Program-made: the position numbers and the translations under genes | The notes under the pieces: generated by a model | Told to the model about the DNA's origin: nothing | The model's input: the letters and a program-made list of their open reading frames with translations, nothing else | Database searches by the model: none | NCBI GenBank assembly: GCA_002428265.1 | Contig: DIUR01000030.1 | Location: 62,001-126,000 of the forward strand | Source: Bacteriovoracaceae bacterium UBA6153 | GTDB taxonomy: Bacteria > Bdellovibrionota > Bacteriovoracia > Bacteriovoracales > Bacteriovoracaceae | DNA: 64,000 bases | Reading direction: 5' to 3' | Part shown: one piece after another, positions 48,964 to 56,780 of the stretch | How positions within the stretch are numbered: position 1 is the first letter of the stretch | How the letters are laid out: the number at the start of each line of letters is the position of its first letter

Positions 48964-49812
48964 TTAGTCTATTGTTTTTTCGCCACTGGCGCGCTTTGGC
49001 CTAAGCTCTTCAGGCCTATCGTACACCGGATAGCCCAAGTCTTTATCTAAGTGCCACCTATCTACCATTAACTCATTTTTATCAATGCGGTAGAAGTCTA
49101 ATTCTTTATCAATGTTGTCGAGCCTAAAGGCCAGTTCTCGCTGCAGTTTGATCTCGTCATTTTTTTTAGTAAGAAGCTCATCAAGAGCTCGCAGTTTTTC
49201 TTTTTCCATCTCTACAATACGACGGTCAAAGTCTGCGGCCATCTGGACTTTCCTTTCTTCGAAATTCCAAATCCCATTGTTAATATCGTTAAGTTGTCCC
49301 ATGAAATCTTTTTTCTTATTCATGAGAGTCGCTCTATAAACTGAGGCTTCACGCACGCGCTGAGCAAGCTTTTCCGAGCGCATAACGAGCACTGTTCCTC
49401 TTCTAAAATATTCATCTTTTGGAAAACAAGGAATGAGATCTTTAGTAAACATGACGAAATAATCAGGCTCAATGCTTCTCACAAAGCCCTGGCAAAACTC
49501 GCCTTCAGTGTTGTTTTGCAATTTAAATTCGACTAGATCTCCTGCACGGAAAAATTTTACGTTCTTAGTCTCACTGGAAATTTTTACGATAGAAGCTGTT
49601 GAGTCCCTATCTGTCACTCTGCCGGAAAATGATGTGTAGTCAAAAGTGACATCATAGAATGAATCAGCATCAATTTTAAGAGTCTCTTTTGCCATTTTTT
49701 TGGTCATATCTGAGCGCACAGTCAAACTATTCATGGCGCGCGACTCTTTCAATTCACGGGCATTTGTGGAGCTCAAAAGGGCAATAATGGGTAAAAATAA
49801 TAATGACTTCAT
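48964..49812 (-). CDS. Exported coiled-coil protein, unknown function
   Basis: ATG at 49812 gives the signal peptide MKSLLFLPIIALLSSTNA; an upstream in-frame GTG at 49830 is possible but would extend it without gain, although AGGGGT directly precedes the ATG at an unusually short distance. The mature protein has a beta-rich first half (about 30-140) that includes VEFKLQNNTEGEFCQGFVRSI, then a long heptad-like region (about 150-230) rich in Lys, Glu and Arg (KNDEIKLQRELAFRLDNID). A TATAAT (49826-49821) lies only nine bases before the ATG. No family recognised. Confidence 0.8.
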   Translation of the reverse strand: MKSLLFLPIIALLSSTNARELKESRAMNSLTVRSDMTKKMAKETLKIDADSFYDVTFDYTSFSGRVTDRDSTASIVKISSETKNVKFFRAGDLVEFKLQNNTEGEFCQGFVRSIEPDYFVMFTKDLIPCFPKDEYFRRGTVLVMRSEKLAQRVREASVYRATLMNKKKDFMGQLNDINNGIWNFEERKVQMAADFDRRIVEMEKEKLRALDELLTKKNDEIKLQRELAFRLDNIDKELDFYRIDKNELMVDRWHLDKDLGYPVYDRPEELRPKRASGEKTID

Positions 49813-49894
49813 ACCCCTATTATAACCCACTTTTTTTATTCACCCAGTGGGAAAAAGGCAGTACACTCGTTGCATACATTTTTAGGGAGGACTT

Positions 49895-50542
49895 ATGGAA
49901 TTTTTTCTTGATACGGGAATCATTGCTGAAATAAAGGAAGCAGTTCAGTTGGGTATTATTGATGGTGTAACAACTAATCCATCACTCATTGCTAAGACTG
50001 GTAGAAAGCAAGAAGACGTTATCAAAGAAATTTCTGAAATCATCGACGGGCCTATTTCTGCTGAAGTTATAGCAACCGACTTAGACGGTATGATAAAGGA
50101 AGGAACTGAGCTTTCAAAAATCCATAAAAATGTTGTTATCAAGCTTCCTTTAACTGAAGCTGGAATCGCTGCTTGTAAACATTTTACAACTAACGGTATC
50201 AAAACTAACGTGACTCTTTGTTTTTCAATGAATCAGGCCCTTTTAGCTGCTAAAGCTGGAGCGACATATATCTCTCCATTTATCGGTCGCCTGGATGATA
50301 TCGGACAAAACGGAAACGATTTGATTTCTGAAATCCGCCAGATGTATGACAACTACGGTTTTACGACAAAGATTTTGGCAGCAAGTATCCGCCACTCTGC
50401 CCACGTGAGAGAAGTTGCTTTAATCGGAGCTGACGTAGGAACAATGCCTCTATCTGTTATCAAGGCCCTTTATAAGCACCCGCTTACAACAAACGGCCTG
50501 GAAACTTTCCTTGCCGACCACAAAAAAGCTAACACTAAGTAA
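49895..50542 (+). CDS. tal: Transaldolase, small TalC/fructose-6-phosphate aldolase type
   Basis: MEFFLDTGIIAEIKEAVQLGIIDGVTTNPSLIAKTG is the family start; VIKLPLTEAGI contains the Schiff-base lysine and TNVTLCFSMNQALLAAKAGATYISPFIGRLDD the phosphate-binding strand. 215 residues is the short-type class, which includes true transaldolases and fructose-6-phosphate aldolases; the two cannot be separated by eye. A perfect AGGGAGG lies upstream. Monocistronic, closed by a hairpin at 50551-50577. Confidence 0.94.
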   Translation: MEFFLDTGIIAEIKEAVQLGIIDGVTTNPSLIAKTGRKQEDVIKEISEIIDGPISAEVIATDLDGMIKEGTELSKIHKNVVIKLPLTEAGIAACKHFTTNGIKTNVTLCFSMNQALLAAKAGATYISPFIGRLDDIGQNGNDLISEIRQMYDNYGFTTKILAASIRHSAHVREVALIGADVGTMPLSVIKALYKHPLTTNGLETFLADHKKANTK

Positions 50543-50550
50543 ATTCATGA

Positions 50551-50577
50551 GAGGGTAAAAGTTAAACTTTTACCCTC
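50551..50577 (+). terminator. Hairpin downstream of transaldolase
   Basis: GAGGGTAAAAG (50551-50561), TTAAA loop, CTTTTACCCTC (50567-50577): 11 perfect pairs. The following ATAATATTTT is only moderately T-rich, so termination may be partial, allowing read-through to the protease gene. Confidence 0.7.
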
Positions 50578-50609
50578 ATAATATTTTCTCAATTCCCGAT
50601 AAAGTGGGA

Positions 50610-51452
50610 ATGAAGAAGCTTTCTATTCTATTCATTTTCACTGTCCTTTTTTCTGCTTGTAAGAACGATACAAAAACGTCCACACAAGCTATCAATGCAG
50701 CATCACCTTCATCATGTATTATTGGAAAATGGAGAGACACAGCTCTTCCACTCAATATAAAAATGTCTTCAGAGTTCTCAGGAGACTTCACCAATGCAGA
50801 TTTGGTGGCAACCCTTAATCCATTAGAACAAATGGCAAAAGTTTGGAATACAGCTGTCTCTCCAAAAACTCTTGTCACAACTCCTTTTCCTATTGCTGGT
50901 ACAACTGGTTATTCAGCAACAACATCTTATCGAGATTCGGAAGTTGGAATTTATAAATCACATACATGGTTTCCCAATGTAAGCTCAAGCGCTCTTGCTA
51001 TCACTCAGTTTTATGGAGTGGTGACAAGTTCAGTGGCCCTAGGCCAGTATATTGAACTCACTCACGCAGATATTATTGTTAACTATCGTGACTACGGATC
51101 AAAACTTACGATGATCAATAATCCATTGGTAGAATTTGATTTGCCAACAGTGGTCCTTCACGAAATGGGACACCTTCTTGGGCTTTGTCATGAAGTAAAC
51201 AAACCCTCTATCATGGCCCCTTATTACCTAACGACTCAGAGATCTCTTCAAGTGGCAGATAGCGAGCTTATTAAAAAGATCTACACCGATACTGGAGTGA
51301 GTCCTCTTCAAATTAAAAATAGCAACGTTAATGCGCTCTCAGCGCGCCCTGGAAGTGAAGTCACAGGTGTCATTGAATTGCATACTGATGGGAAGTGCAT
51401 CCATTACATGAATGGGAAAAAGACTCTCGAGCATATGGTGAAAATTAAGTAG
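50610..51452 (+). CDS. Matrixin-like (M10) zinc metalloprotease, lipoprotein
   Basis: MKKLSILFIFTVLFSACKND is a lipoprotein signal with FSAC lipobox. The zinc site LHEMGHLLGLCHE (HExxHxxGxxH) followed by SIMAPYYL, the Met-turn, define a metzincin of the matrixin group. The position +2 after Cys is Lys, so sorting to the outer membrane is expected. The chosen ATG at 50610 gives the normal signal; an in-frame GTG lies two codons upstream. A tail of about 60 residues after the active site is of unknown use. 280 residues. A surface protease could act on prey or on the cell's own envelope. Confidence 0.88.
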   Translation: MKKLSILFIFTVLFSACKNDTKTSTQAINAASPSSCIIGKWRDTALPLNIKMSSEFSGDFTNADLVATLNPLEQMAKVWNTAVSPKTLVTTPFPIAGTTGYSATTSYRDSEVGIYKSHTWFPNVSSSALAITQFYGVVTSSVALGQYIELTHADIIVNYRDYGSKLTMINNPLVEFDLPTVVLHEMGHLLGLCHEVNKPSIMAPYYLTTQRSLQVADSELIKKIYTDTGVSPLQIKNSNVNALSARPGSEVTGVIELHTDGKCIHYMNGKKTLEHMVKIK

Positions 51453-51462
51453 ATATTTTGAT

Positions 51463-51490
51463 AAAAAAAAGGCCCTCGTAAGAGGGCCTT
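51463..51490 (-). terminator. Terminator of the infC-rpmI-rplT operon
   Basis: AAGGCCCTC (51469-51477), GTAA loop, GAGGGCCTT (51482-51490), with the A-run 51463-51470 giving the T-tract on the minus strand. It also faces the protease gene from the other side, with a weaker T-run (TTTCTATTT). Confidence 0.9.
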
Positions 51491-51516
51491 TCTATTTGCG
51501 ATAGTTTTTTTGTAAA

Positions 51517-51864
51517 CTACTTTTTAAGCGAATTCTTAATTGCAGTGAATCCAGCAAAGTCAGTTGCTGCGATTTCAGCAAGCATCTTTCTGTTGATAGT
51601 TACACCTGAAGATTTCATAGATCCCATGAACTTTGAGTATGAAGTCTCTAGCGTGCGAGCTGCAGCTGAAATTCTGACTACCCATAGTTTTCTCATATCT
51701 CTCTTAAGTAAACGTCTTCCAACGTAAGCGTAGTGTAGAGCGCGTTTAACAGTCTCTGCAGTGTGCTTATATTTTGTACGGCGGTCAAAGCTGAAACCTT
51801 TTGCAAGTTTCAATACTTTGTTTCTTCTTCTTCTAGCTTTAAAACCTCTTCTTACGCGTGCCAT
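51517..51864 (-). CDS. rplT: 50S ribosomal protein L20
   Basis: ARVRRGFKARRRRNKVLKLAKGF, YAYVGRRLLKRDMRKLWVVRISAAAR and the closing region follow L20 throughout; 115 residues is normal. L20 binds 23S rRNA early and represses its own operon in known bacteria by binding the leader of rpmI or infC. ATG start. Last gene of infC-rpmI-rplT. Confidence 0.98.
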   Translation of the reverse strand: MARVRRGFKARRRRNKVLKLAKGFSFDRRTKYKHTAETVKRALHYAYVGRRLLKRDMRKLWVVRISAAARTLETSYSKFMGSMKSSGVTINRKMLAEIAATDFAGFTAIKNSLKK

Positions 51865-51965
51865 TTTTCACTCCTTAACGATGCCTGGGGGATGATTTAT
51901 CACTTATGCCCAAACTTCTGTCGATTATTTTTTTATGCAATACAACTTAGCTAGCTTTTCGCAGA

Positions 51966-52166
51966 CTAGAAAGCGTATGGCAACATTCTTCTTACTTTTT
52001 CGTGCTCAGATTGGTGAACTAGAGCTGGACCACCTGCTCTGTTTTTCACTTTAGTGCTTTTGTGTTCAAGTTTATGGCGAAGACCACACTTGTTTCTTTT
52101 CACTTTACCTGTTCCAGTCACGCTATATCTCTTAGCTGCTGATTTTCTTGTTTTCATTTTTGGCAT
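51966..52166 (-). CDS. rpmI: 50S ribosomal protein L35
   Basis: MPKMKTRKSAAKRYSVTGTGKVKRNKCGLRHKLEHKSTK is the L35 pattern; 66 residues. ATG start with GGGAG (52177-52173 on the minus strand). The 113-base leader to infC holds a sequence able to pair with that site. Confidence 0.98.
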   Translation of the reverse strand: MPKMKTRKSAAKRYSVTGTGKVKRNKCGLRHKLEHKSTKVKNRAGGPALVHQSEHEKVRRMLPYAF

Positions 52167-52172
52167 GGAATA

Positions 52173-52241
52173 CTCCCAAAATCGCTATTTCTAACGGTCT
52201 ATATTAAAATTTTTCTGCATTAAATGCGTTTTAAAGGAGGT
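52173..52241 (-). promoter_or_regulatory. infC-rpmI spacer with possible sequestration of the rpmI ribosome site
   Basis: On the transcript ACCUCCUU (complement of plus 52241-52234) equals the anti-Shine-Dalgarno of 16S rRNA. It can pair with the rpmI GGGAG (52177-52173) over five bases, one of them G-U. This recalls L20 feedback, where a pseudoknot masks the rpmI site. Confidence 0.4.
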
Positions 52242-52279
52242 ATAAATATCAATAAATTCATACCTTGTAAAAGACTTTC

Positions 52280-52927
52280 TTAATCCTTTTTTGCTTTTTG
52301 ATCAGCTTCTTTAGGTGCGTCTTCCTTTTCCGTCGTCTTTTTAGCAGGTGGCTTCTTAGTTGAAGCTAAAATGGCGATAATTCTATTACCCATCATTTTT
52401 GGCTCAGCTTCTACGATAGCTCCCATCTCAGTGACTTGTGCCATGATAGACTTAAATTTCTCCATTCCTGCATCGCGGTAAGACATTTCACGTCCACGAA
52501 ACTGCATAACCATCTTAATCTTGTCACCTTGTTCAATGAACTTAGCGCAGTGATTAAGCTTAGTATTAAGATCCCCAATATCGATATTGGGTTTTAATTG
52601 GATTTCTTTTAATTGAATTACAACTTGTTTCTTCTTAGCTTCTTGAGCTTTCTTTTGAAGCTCATACTTATACTTTCCGAAGTCGATAAGTTTAACAACA
52701 GGAGGTTGAGCTGTTGGAGAGACTTCAACTAAATCAAGGCCTGCTTCATCTGAAATTCTTCTTGCTTCACTCATTGAGACGACGCCATAAGCATGTCCAT
52801 CATCACCTAGTAAACGACACTCAGGAATTCTGATTTGCTCGTTAACTCTTGGTCCTTGATTTTTGTTTGAATTGTTGAAAGAAGGTCTTTGAAATGCGCC
52901 TGGATTCGGGTTCTGGTTGTCTTTAAT
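52280..52927 (-). CDS. infC: Translation initiation factor IF-3 with AUU start codon
   Basis: The N-terminal domain begins RVNEQIRIPECRLLGDDGHAYG, followed by LDLVEVSPTAQPPVVKLIDFGKYKYELQKK, a linker and the C-terminal domain QLKEIQLKPNI, MQFRGREMSYR. The first ATG (52774) is inside that domain at MSEARR and cannot be the start. In frame upstream, a TAA (52933-52931) is followed by ATT ATT AAA, with AAGAGG (52939-52934) upstream; the second ATT, at 52927, gives a six-base spacing. An AUU start for infC is also used by E. coli, where it allows IF-3 autoregulation. The start yields 215 residues, with an Asn/Pro-rich N-terminal extension and a lysine-rich C-terminal tail. Confidence 0.95.
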   Translation of the reverse strand: MKDNQNPNPGAFQRPSFNNSNKNQGPRVNEQIRIPECRLLGDDGHAYGVVSMSEARRISDEAGLDLVEVSPTAQPPVVKLIDFGKYKYELQKKAQEAKKKQVVIQLKEIQLKPNIDIGDLNTKLNHCAKFIEQGDKIKMVMQFRGREMSYRDAGMEKFKSIMAQVTEMGAIVEAEPKMMGNRIIAILASTKKPPAKKTTEKEDAPKEADQKAKKD

Positions 52928-52939
52928 AATTTACCTCTT
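52925..52939 (-). promoter_or_regulatory. Ribosome binding site and AUU start codon of infC
   Basis: Reading minus: AAGAGG, then TAA (in-frame stop), ATT, ATT (start, 52927-52925). No ATG, GTG or TTG is possible between the stop and the first conserved IF-3 residues. Confidence 0.85.
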
Positions 52940-52983
52940 GATTGAGACTTTTTAGTTATTTAAAAAGCCTTCTCTTACTAGTA

Positions 52984-53421
52984 CTACGACTCAATATAAT
53001 CTTTTTGAATAAAAAAATGAAGCGCTAAATTCTTACCCTCTAAAACTATATGATAGTTGTCATCCAAATTGTAAGAAACGCCCCTTATAATCTCCTCCGC
53101 GCGCTTTTTTATTGTCAAAAAATCGACATCAAAAGCGCTCTCCGGGAAATCATAGACTAGACCTGCGCAGGCCTCATAGTCTTTAAAACTAAGCCCTATC
53201 TTAGGAATACCAAGGACTTCGATCATGACGAAGAGATCTTCTGTCTTGCGATTTGTACTTAAGAAGAAAATATCTCCGACCAATTGATAGGCCGAGTCCA
53301 TAAGAACCTTTTCTCTAAGGGCACTTCCTTCGTCACTCCAATCCAGGGGCCCAGAAAGCGCTGAACTTTGAATAAAGCGCCTTCTGGGCCAGGATGTTTT
53401 TTTGATTTTGTGGGACTTCAT
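52984..53421 (-). CDS. Unknown protein between plsB and infC
   Basis: 145 residues, starting MKSHKIKKTSWPRRRFIQSS, a basic segment with no signal peptide or membrane helix, so cytosolic. The rest is a mixed alpha/beta region with acidic stretches (FPESAFDVDFLTIKKRAEEI). It is placed 3 bases after plsB and 57 before infC in a tight minus-strand run, so it is expressed with core genes. No motif or family recognised. Confidence 0.72.
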   Translation of the reverse strand: MKSHKIKKTSWPRRRFIQSSALSGPLDWSDEGSALREKVLMDSAYQLVGDIFFLSTNRKTEDLFVMIEVLGIPKIGLSFKDYEACAGLVYDFPESAFDVDFLTIKKRAEEIIRGVSYNLDDNYHIVLEGKNLALHFFIQKDYIES

Positions 53422-53424
53422 AGG

Positions 53425-55266
53425 CTAATTGAGTAAATTGATGCTCAACTGGCTGGTCAGGTCAGACTCGACCTTGGCCAGGACTTCAGAGAGCTTTACA
53501 GCGTCACTCACGGCATAATAGCCGGCGTTGCTGGCAACAATTCCCGTGTGAATGAAATACTGTAAACTCGACTTAGAAAGCGGAACAGAATAACTTTCCT
53601 GATACTTAATGATGCGTTTTAGTTTTCTTTCACTTTCAAAAACTTCTTTATAGCGCTTTAAGAAAGTGTCCATCTTAAAGCCTTCTTTATACTCTTTTGA
53701 AAGAGCTGTTAGAGTCAGTCCACAGATATAATAAGCTTCAATTGAATAATTGCAGGCGCGAGAAAATAAACTCACTTTTGCAAGAATCAAATAAAGCTCT
53801 TTATGAGTCAGCTCCATACACTCTTCAAGTGTGGCCACTTCTCTTCCTACAGCATCACTTACGATGGCCAGAGTTTCCTTGAGAAATTCTTTCACAGTCG
53901 GAAGATAGAACTCGTGTTGCAGCTGTTTTCTTTGAGCGATAAAGAACTTTTTCAAATCATCAACGTTGGCGATGTGGCCTGAAAATAAATTTACCCATCC
54001 CATATTCACCATCCATGGGATCAAGAAGTGATGAAGGACAGTGTTTTTGAAATAGAGAATTTCTTTTCTAGAATCAGGCTTAATCGAATAAAAGACATGA
54101 TTTCCATTCGGGTTCCCGATGGCCTCAACTTTTTTATTTCCAATTAAAATATCAATAGATCTCTCAAGAGATTTTTCCATATTCTCTGGAGTGATGGAAT
54201 CGGTAATCGGCACATTAAATTTCTGGCAATAAGTAATAATGTGACGGGCCTTCGCGAGAATTTCTTCCCACTTCAGTGCTCCTGTCGGCTCATCCAACAA
54301 AATCATCGCCAGAAGTGATGTTGGTGTCACACGCATATTTTTACCGACTTCAAAAAAGCACTCGAAAGCAATTTTCTGCGTCTGCGTTTTTAAATTTTCC
54401 ATATCTATCACAGGCAACTCTACTGGGCGCCCGATATTGATGTGAACATTTCCGAACTGGTAAGAAAATAATTTCACCAGACCAAAAACCTGGCCGGCAC
54501 TTTCTTTCTTCTTTTTTCCACCTTCAAGCTCACGGGCCAGAGACTTTTGTTCAGGAACATATTCGTGAACAATTGAAACCGGGATAAACTTTAGCGGTTT
54601 TCTCACTTTTTCTGGAATCGCCTGATGAGCTTCAATCAGCATCTGATAGAGACCATATCTTGGTGGAAGGAGTTTTCCTGTTCTCGATCTTCCGCCTTCA
54701 AAGAAAAACTCAATAGCATTTCCTTTAACCAGCATGTAATGAAGATAAGCTTCAAGAGTTAATTTATAAAGAATGTCATTGGCAAAAGTTCTTCTGATGA
54801 AAAAACAGCCCGAACGTCTAAACAGCGGCCCGATAGGAAAAATATTTAAATTATTTCCGCCGGCCACAAAAAGTGGCGATTTATATTTTTTAAAATAAAC
54901 GTAATTAATCGCCACATAGTCTGCGTGAGACTGATGATTCGGCACTAAAACGATATTATTTTCTTTAGAGAGTTTTTTTAAATTAGTGTCGTTATCATTG
55001 AAATTAATTCCGTCATAAAGCTGCGACAGTGAGGCATCGAGAAACTTTTCAAAACCTTTTAAAAATGGCAGAGACAATTCAGCTCTGATTTCCTTAAGAT
55101 TTTTAATCGCGCGATCGCGGTCGTCTTCACGACCGTTGATTCTATCTTTTAATTTAGGATACTTTAGAACGATCTCTTCCATTTCTTTGAAGTTATCAAA
55201 GAAGCTTGGGATGCCTCCGAAGAAGCCTCCCAGTTTTGCAAGATTTCCAAGCTTGGAGAAATCCAT
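53425..55266 (-). CDS. plsB: Glycerol-3-phosphate acyltransferase PlsB-like
   Basis: PlsB transfers the first acyl chain to glycerol 3-phosphate at the inner membrane. Acyltransferase motifs are VPNHQSHADYVAIN (block I, HxxxxD), GCFFIRRTF (block II), IEFFFEGGRSRTGKLLPPRYGLYQ (block III) and FIPVSIVHEYVPEQ (block IV). The chosen ATG at 55266 (MDFSKLGNLAK) has GGAG about ten bases upstream within the end of the GuaB/C gene; an in-frame upstream start would overlap that gene. 613 residues, shorter than E. coli PlsB (about 807), which has a longer N-terminus. Confidence 0.9.
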   Translation of the reverse strand: MDFSKLGNLAKLGGFFGGIPSFFDNFKEMEEIVLKYPKLKDRINGREDDRDRAIKNLKEIRAELSLPFLKGFEKFLDASLSQLYDGINFNDNDTNLKKLSKENNIVLVPNHQSHADYVAINYVYFKKYKSPLFVAGGNNLNIFPIGPLFRRSGCFFIRRTFANDILYKLTLEAYLHYMLVKGNAIEFFFEGGRSRTGKLLPPRYGLYQMLIEAHQAIPEKVRKPLKFIPVSIVHEYVPEQKSLARELEGGKKKKESAGQVFGLVKLFSYQFGNVHINIGRPVELPVIDMENLKTQTQKIAFECFFEVGKNMRVTPTSLLAMILLDEPTGALKWEEILAKARHIITYCQKFNVPITDSITPENMEKSLERSIDILIGNKKVEAIGNPNGNHVFYSIKPDSRKEILYFKNTVLHHFLIPWMVNMGWVNLFSGHIANVDDLKKFFIAQRKQLQHEFYLPTVKEFLKETLAIVSDAVGREVATLEECMELTHKELYLILAKVSLFSRACNYSIEAYYICGLTLTALSKEYKEGFKMDTFLKRYKEVFESERKLKRIIKYQESYSVPLSKSSLQYFIHTGIVASNAGYYAVSDAVKLSEVLAKVESDLTSQLSINLLN

Positions 55267-55267
55267 T

Positions 55268-56329
55268 TTAGCGAACTCCGTGAGGCTTAGACTCACTCAT
55301 TCCACTTGCCGTCATCTGGATAAAAAGTGCAGCTTCACTCATGGCCTTAATGTTATCAACACCAATATATGTCATACCAGAGCGCAGTCCGCCCATTAAT
55401 TCTTCAACCACGTTTACAACAGATCCTTTACAAGGAATTTGCGTCGACTCACCTTCTGCGGCCATGCCTTGTGGCATATCCCCTCTCCATGAAACCTGAG
55501 CAGCTTTTGAGGCCATTCCTCTATATTGCTTCATTCCACCTTTTAACTCACCTGGAGTCTCAAGAGTTCCTGATACAAGAGATCCAACCATAACTGATGA
55601 AGCTCCAGCACAAAGTGCTTTTACGATATCTCCAGAATTTTTTAATCCACCGTCAGCGATAACTGGGATGTTGTAAACGCTCGCCACTTTTACAGCAAGA
55701 GCAATCGCAGACAACTGAGGAACACCGTGACCGGTAATAATTCTTGTCGTACACATTGATCCCGGGCCGATCCCCACTTTTACAGCGTCTGCTCCGCGCT
55801 CGATCATGCGCTTAACTCCATCACTTGTAGCGACGTTACCTGCGATAACATCTACCTGAGGAAATCTTTTTTTAAGGTAGTCGAGAGTTTCAAGCATCAT
55901 AATAGAGTCGCCGTGAGCGATATCTAAAGTGATAATTTGTACACCTGCTTCAACTAGTAAATCAGCGCGTCTCATTCCTTCTTCTTTAACACCGATAGAA
56001 GCAGCAATAGGAGTCGTAAGGTTGTGGGCCTTATTGTATTCCTTTATCGCTTTTACCATGTTGACCTGCTCAGCTTCTGTCATAAAACGGTGAAGAGATC
56101 CAATCCCTCCCATCTTTGCCATCGCTGTCGCCATTTCCACTTCAGTAATCGTATCCATATTGGCCGTAATGACCGGCAGATCAATTGAGAAATTTTTTGT
56201 AATTTGAGTTTTAAGCACCGGGTGCTTTCTTGAAGAAATTTCTGAGTATCTTGGAACCAGTAAAACATCATCAAATGTTAAACCGATACCTCTATTAGTA
56301 ATTTCTTTTGCGCTGAACATTAGCTCCAT
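55268..56329 (-). CDS. IMP dehydrogenase/GMP reductase-family enzyme, no CBS domains
   Basis: A TIM barrel with LTFDDVLLVPRYSEISS, ITANMDT, GIGPGSMCTTR (catalytic cysteine), PVIADGGLKNSGDIVKAL, and EGESTQIPCKGSV followed by MGGLRSGMTYIG. The two CBS domains of ordinary IMP dehydrogenase are missing (353 residues). The stretch from the conserved G-M (GMASKAAQ) to A-E-G spans 23 residues, the length in E. coli GMP reductase, whereas IMP dehydrogenase needs about 30 for its Arg-Tyr flap; no RY pair is seen. The C-terminal end (ALFIQMTASGMSESKPH) is more like IMP dehydrogenase. I therefore leave the choice open. ATG start with GGAGAG. Confidence 0.88.
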   Translation of the reverse strand: MELMFSAKEITNRGIGLTFDDVLLVPRYSEISSRKHPVLKTQITKNFSIDLPVITANMDTITEVEMATAMAKMGGIGSLHRFMTEAEQVNMVKAIKEYNKAHNLTTPIAASIGVKEEGMRRADLLVEAGVQIITLDIAHGDSIMMLETLDYLKKRFPQVDVIAGNVATSDGVKRMIERGADAVKVGIGPGSMCTTRIITGHGVPQLSAIALAVKVASVYNIPVIADGGLKNSGDIVKALCAGASSVMVGSLVSGTLETPGELKGGMKQYRGMASKAAQVSWRGDMPQGMAAEGESTQIPCKGSVVNVVEELMGGLRSGMTYIGVDNIKAMSEAALFIQMTASGMSESKPHGVR

Positions 56330-56406
56330 GGACTCTCCAAAATTGAGTTAGATCGAAAAAATAAAATACGTTAAAGGATAGAACAACTTGTGGTTGCCTG
56401 ACAAAA

Positions 56407-56691
56407 TTAATTTGTGGCGATGCGGGCAAAAAAGATCGGAATGAGGATGTATAAAATGGTGTCACGCACTAAATAAAAAAGAAAAAAGTAAATAAAGGCC
56501 TTAGGTCCCTTGGTCCAAAGTTTTTCAATACCTAGGTATTGCACTTTTTTAGACATAGCGATCATAAAGCGGCTTTTGCCGTAATGCTTAATAAAAAAGG
56601 TGATAGATCCATCAACTTTTCTATCAAAGGCTAAAAAAGCCCCCTTTACTGGAGCGTATATGCTTTGAAAGATATTCATAGCGGGAACCAT
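56407..56691 (-). CDS. Small membrane protein, unknown function
   Basis: An open frame of about 95 residues ending in one long hydrophobic segment (FIYFFLFYLVRDTILYILIPIFFARI). ATG at 56691 (MVPAMNIFQ) or 56679 is possible; neither has a clear ribosome binding site, and upstream codons continue to a TTG at 56700. It lies in the gap between hemA and the GuaB/C gene on the GuaB/C strand. Real but unrecognised is likelier than chance, since the frame is long for an AT-rich gap and strongly patterned. Confidence 0.55.
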   Translation of the reverse strand: MVPAMNIFQSIYAPVKGAFLAFDRKVDGSITFFIKHYGKSRFMIAMSKKVQYLGIEKLWTKGPKAFIYFFLFYLVRDTILYILIPIFFARIATN

Positions 56692-56780
56692 AACATACAA
56701 AAAACGATAAGAAAAAAAGATAAAATCTACACTTTTATGACAATTATGGGGATTCTGAGAGATATAACTAGTTAAGACTT

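Noticed and set aside
52233..52241. AAAGGAGGT on the plus strand as a ribosome binding site
   Set aside because: No start codon with a reading frame follows; the sequence is more meaningful on the minus-strand transcript.
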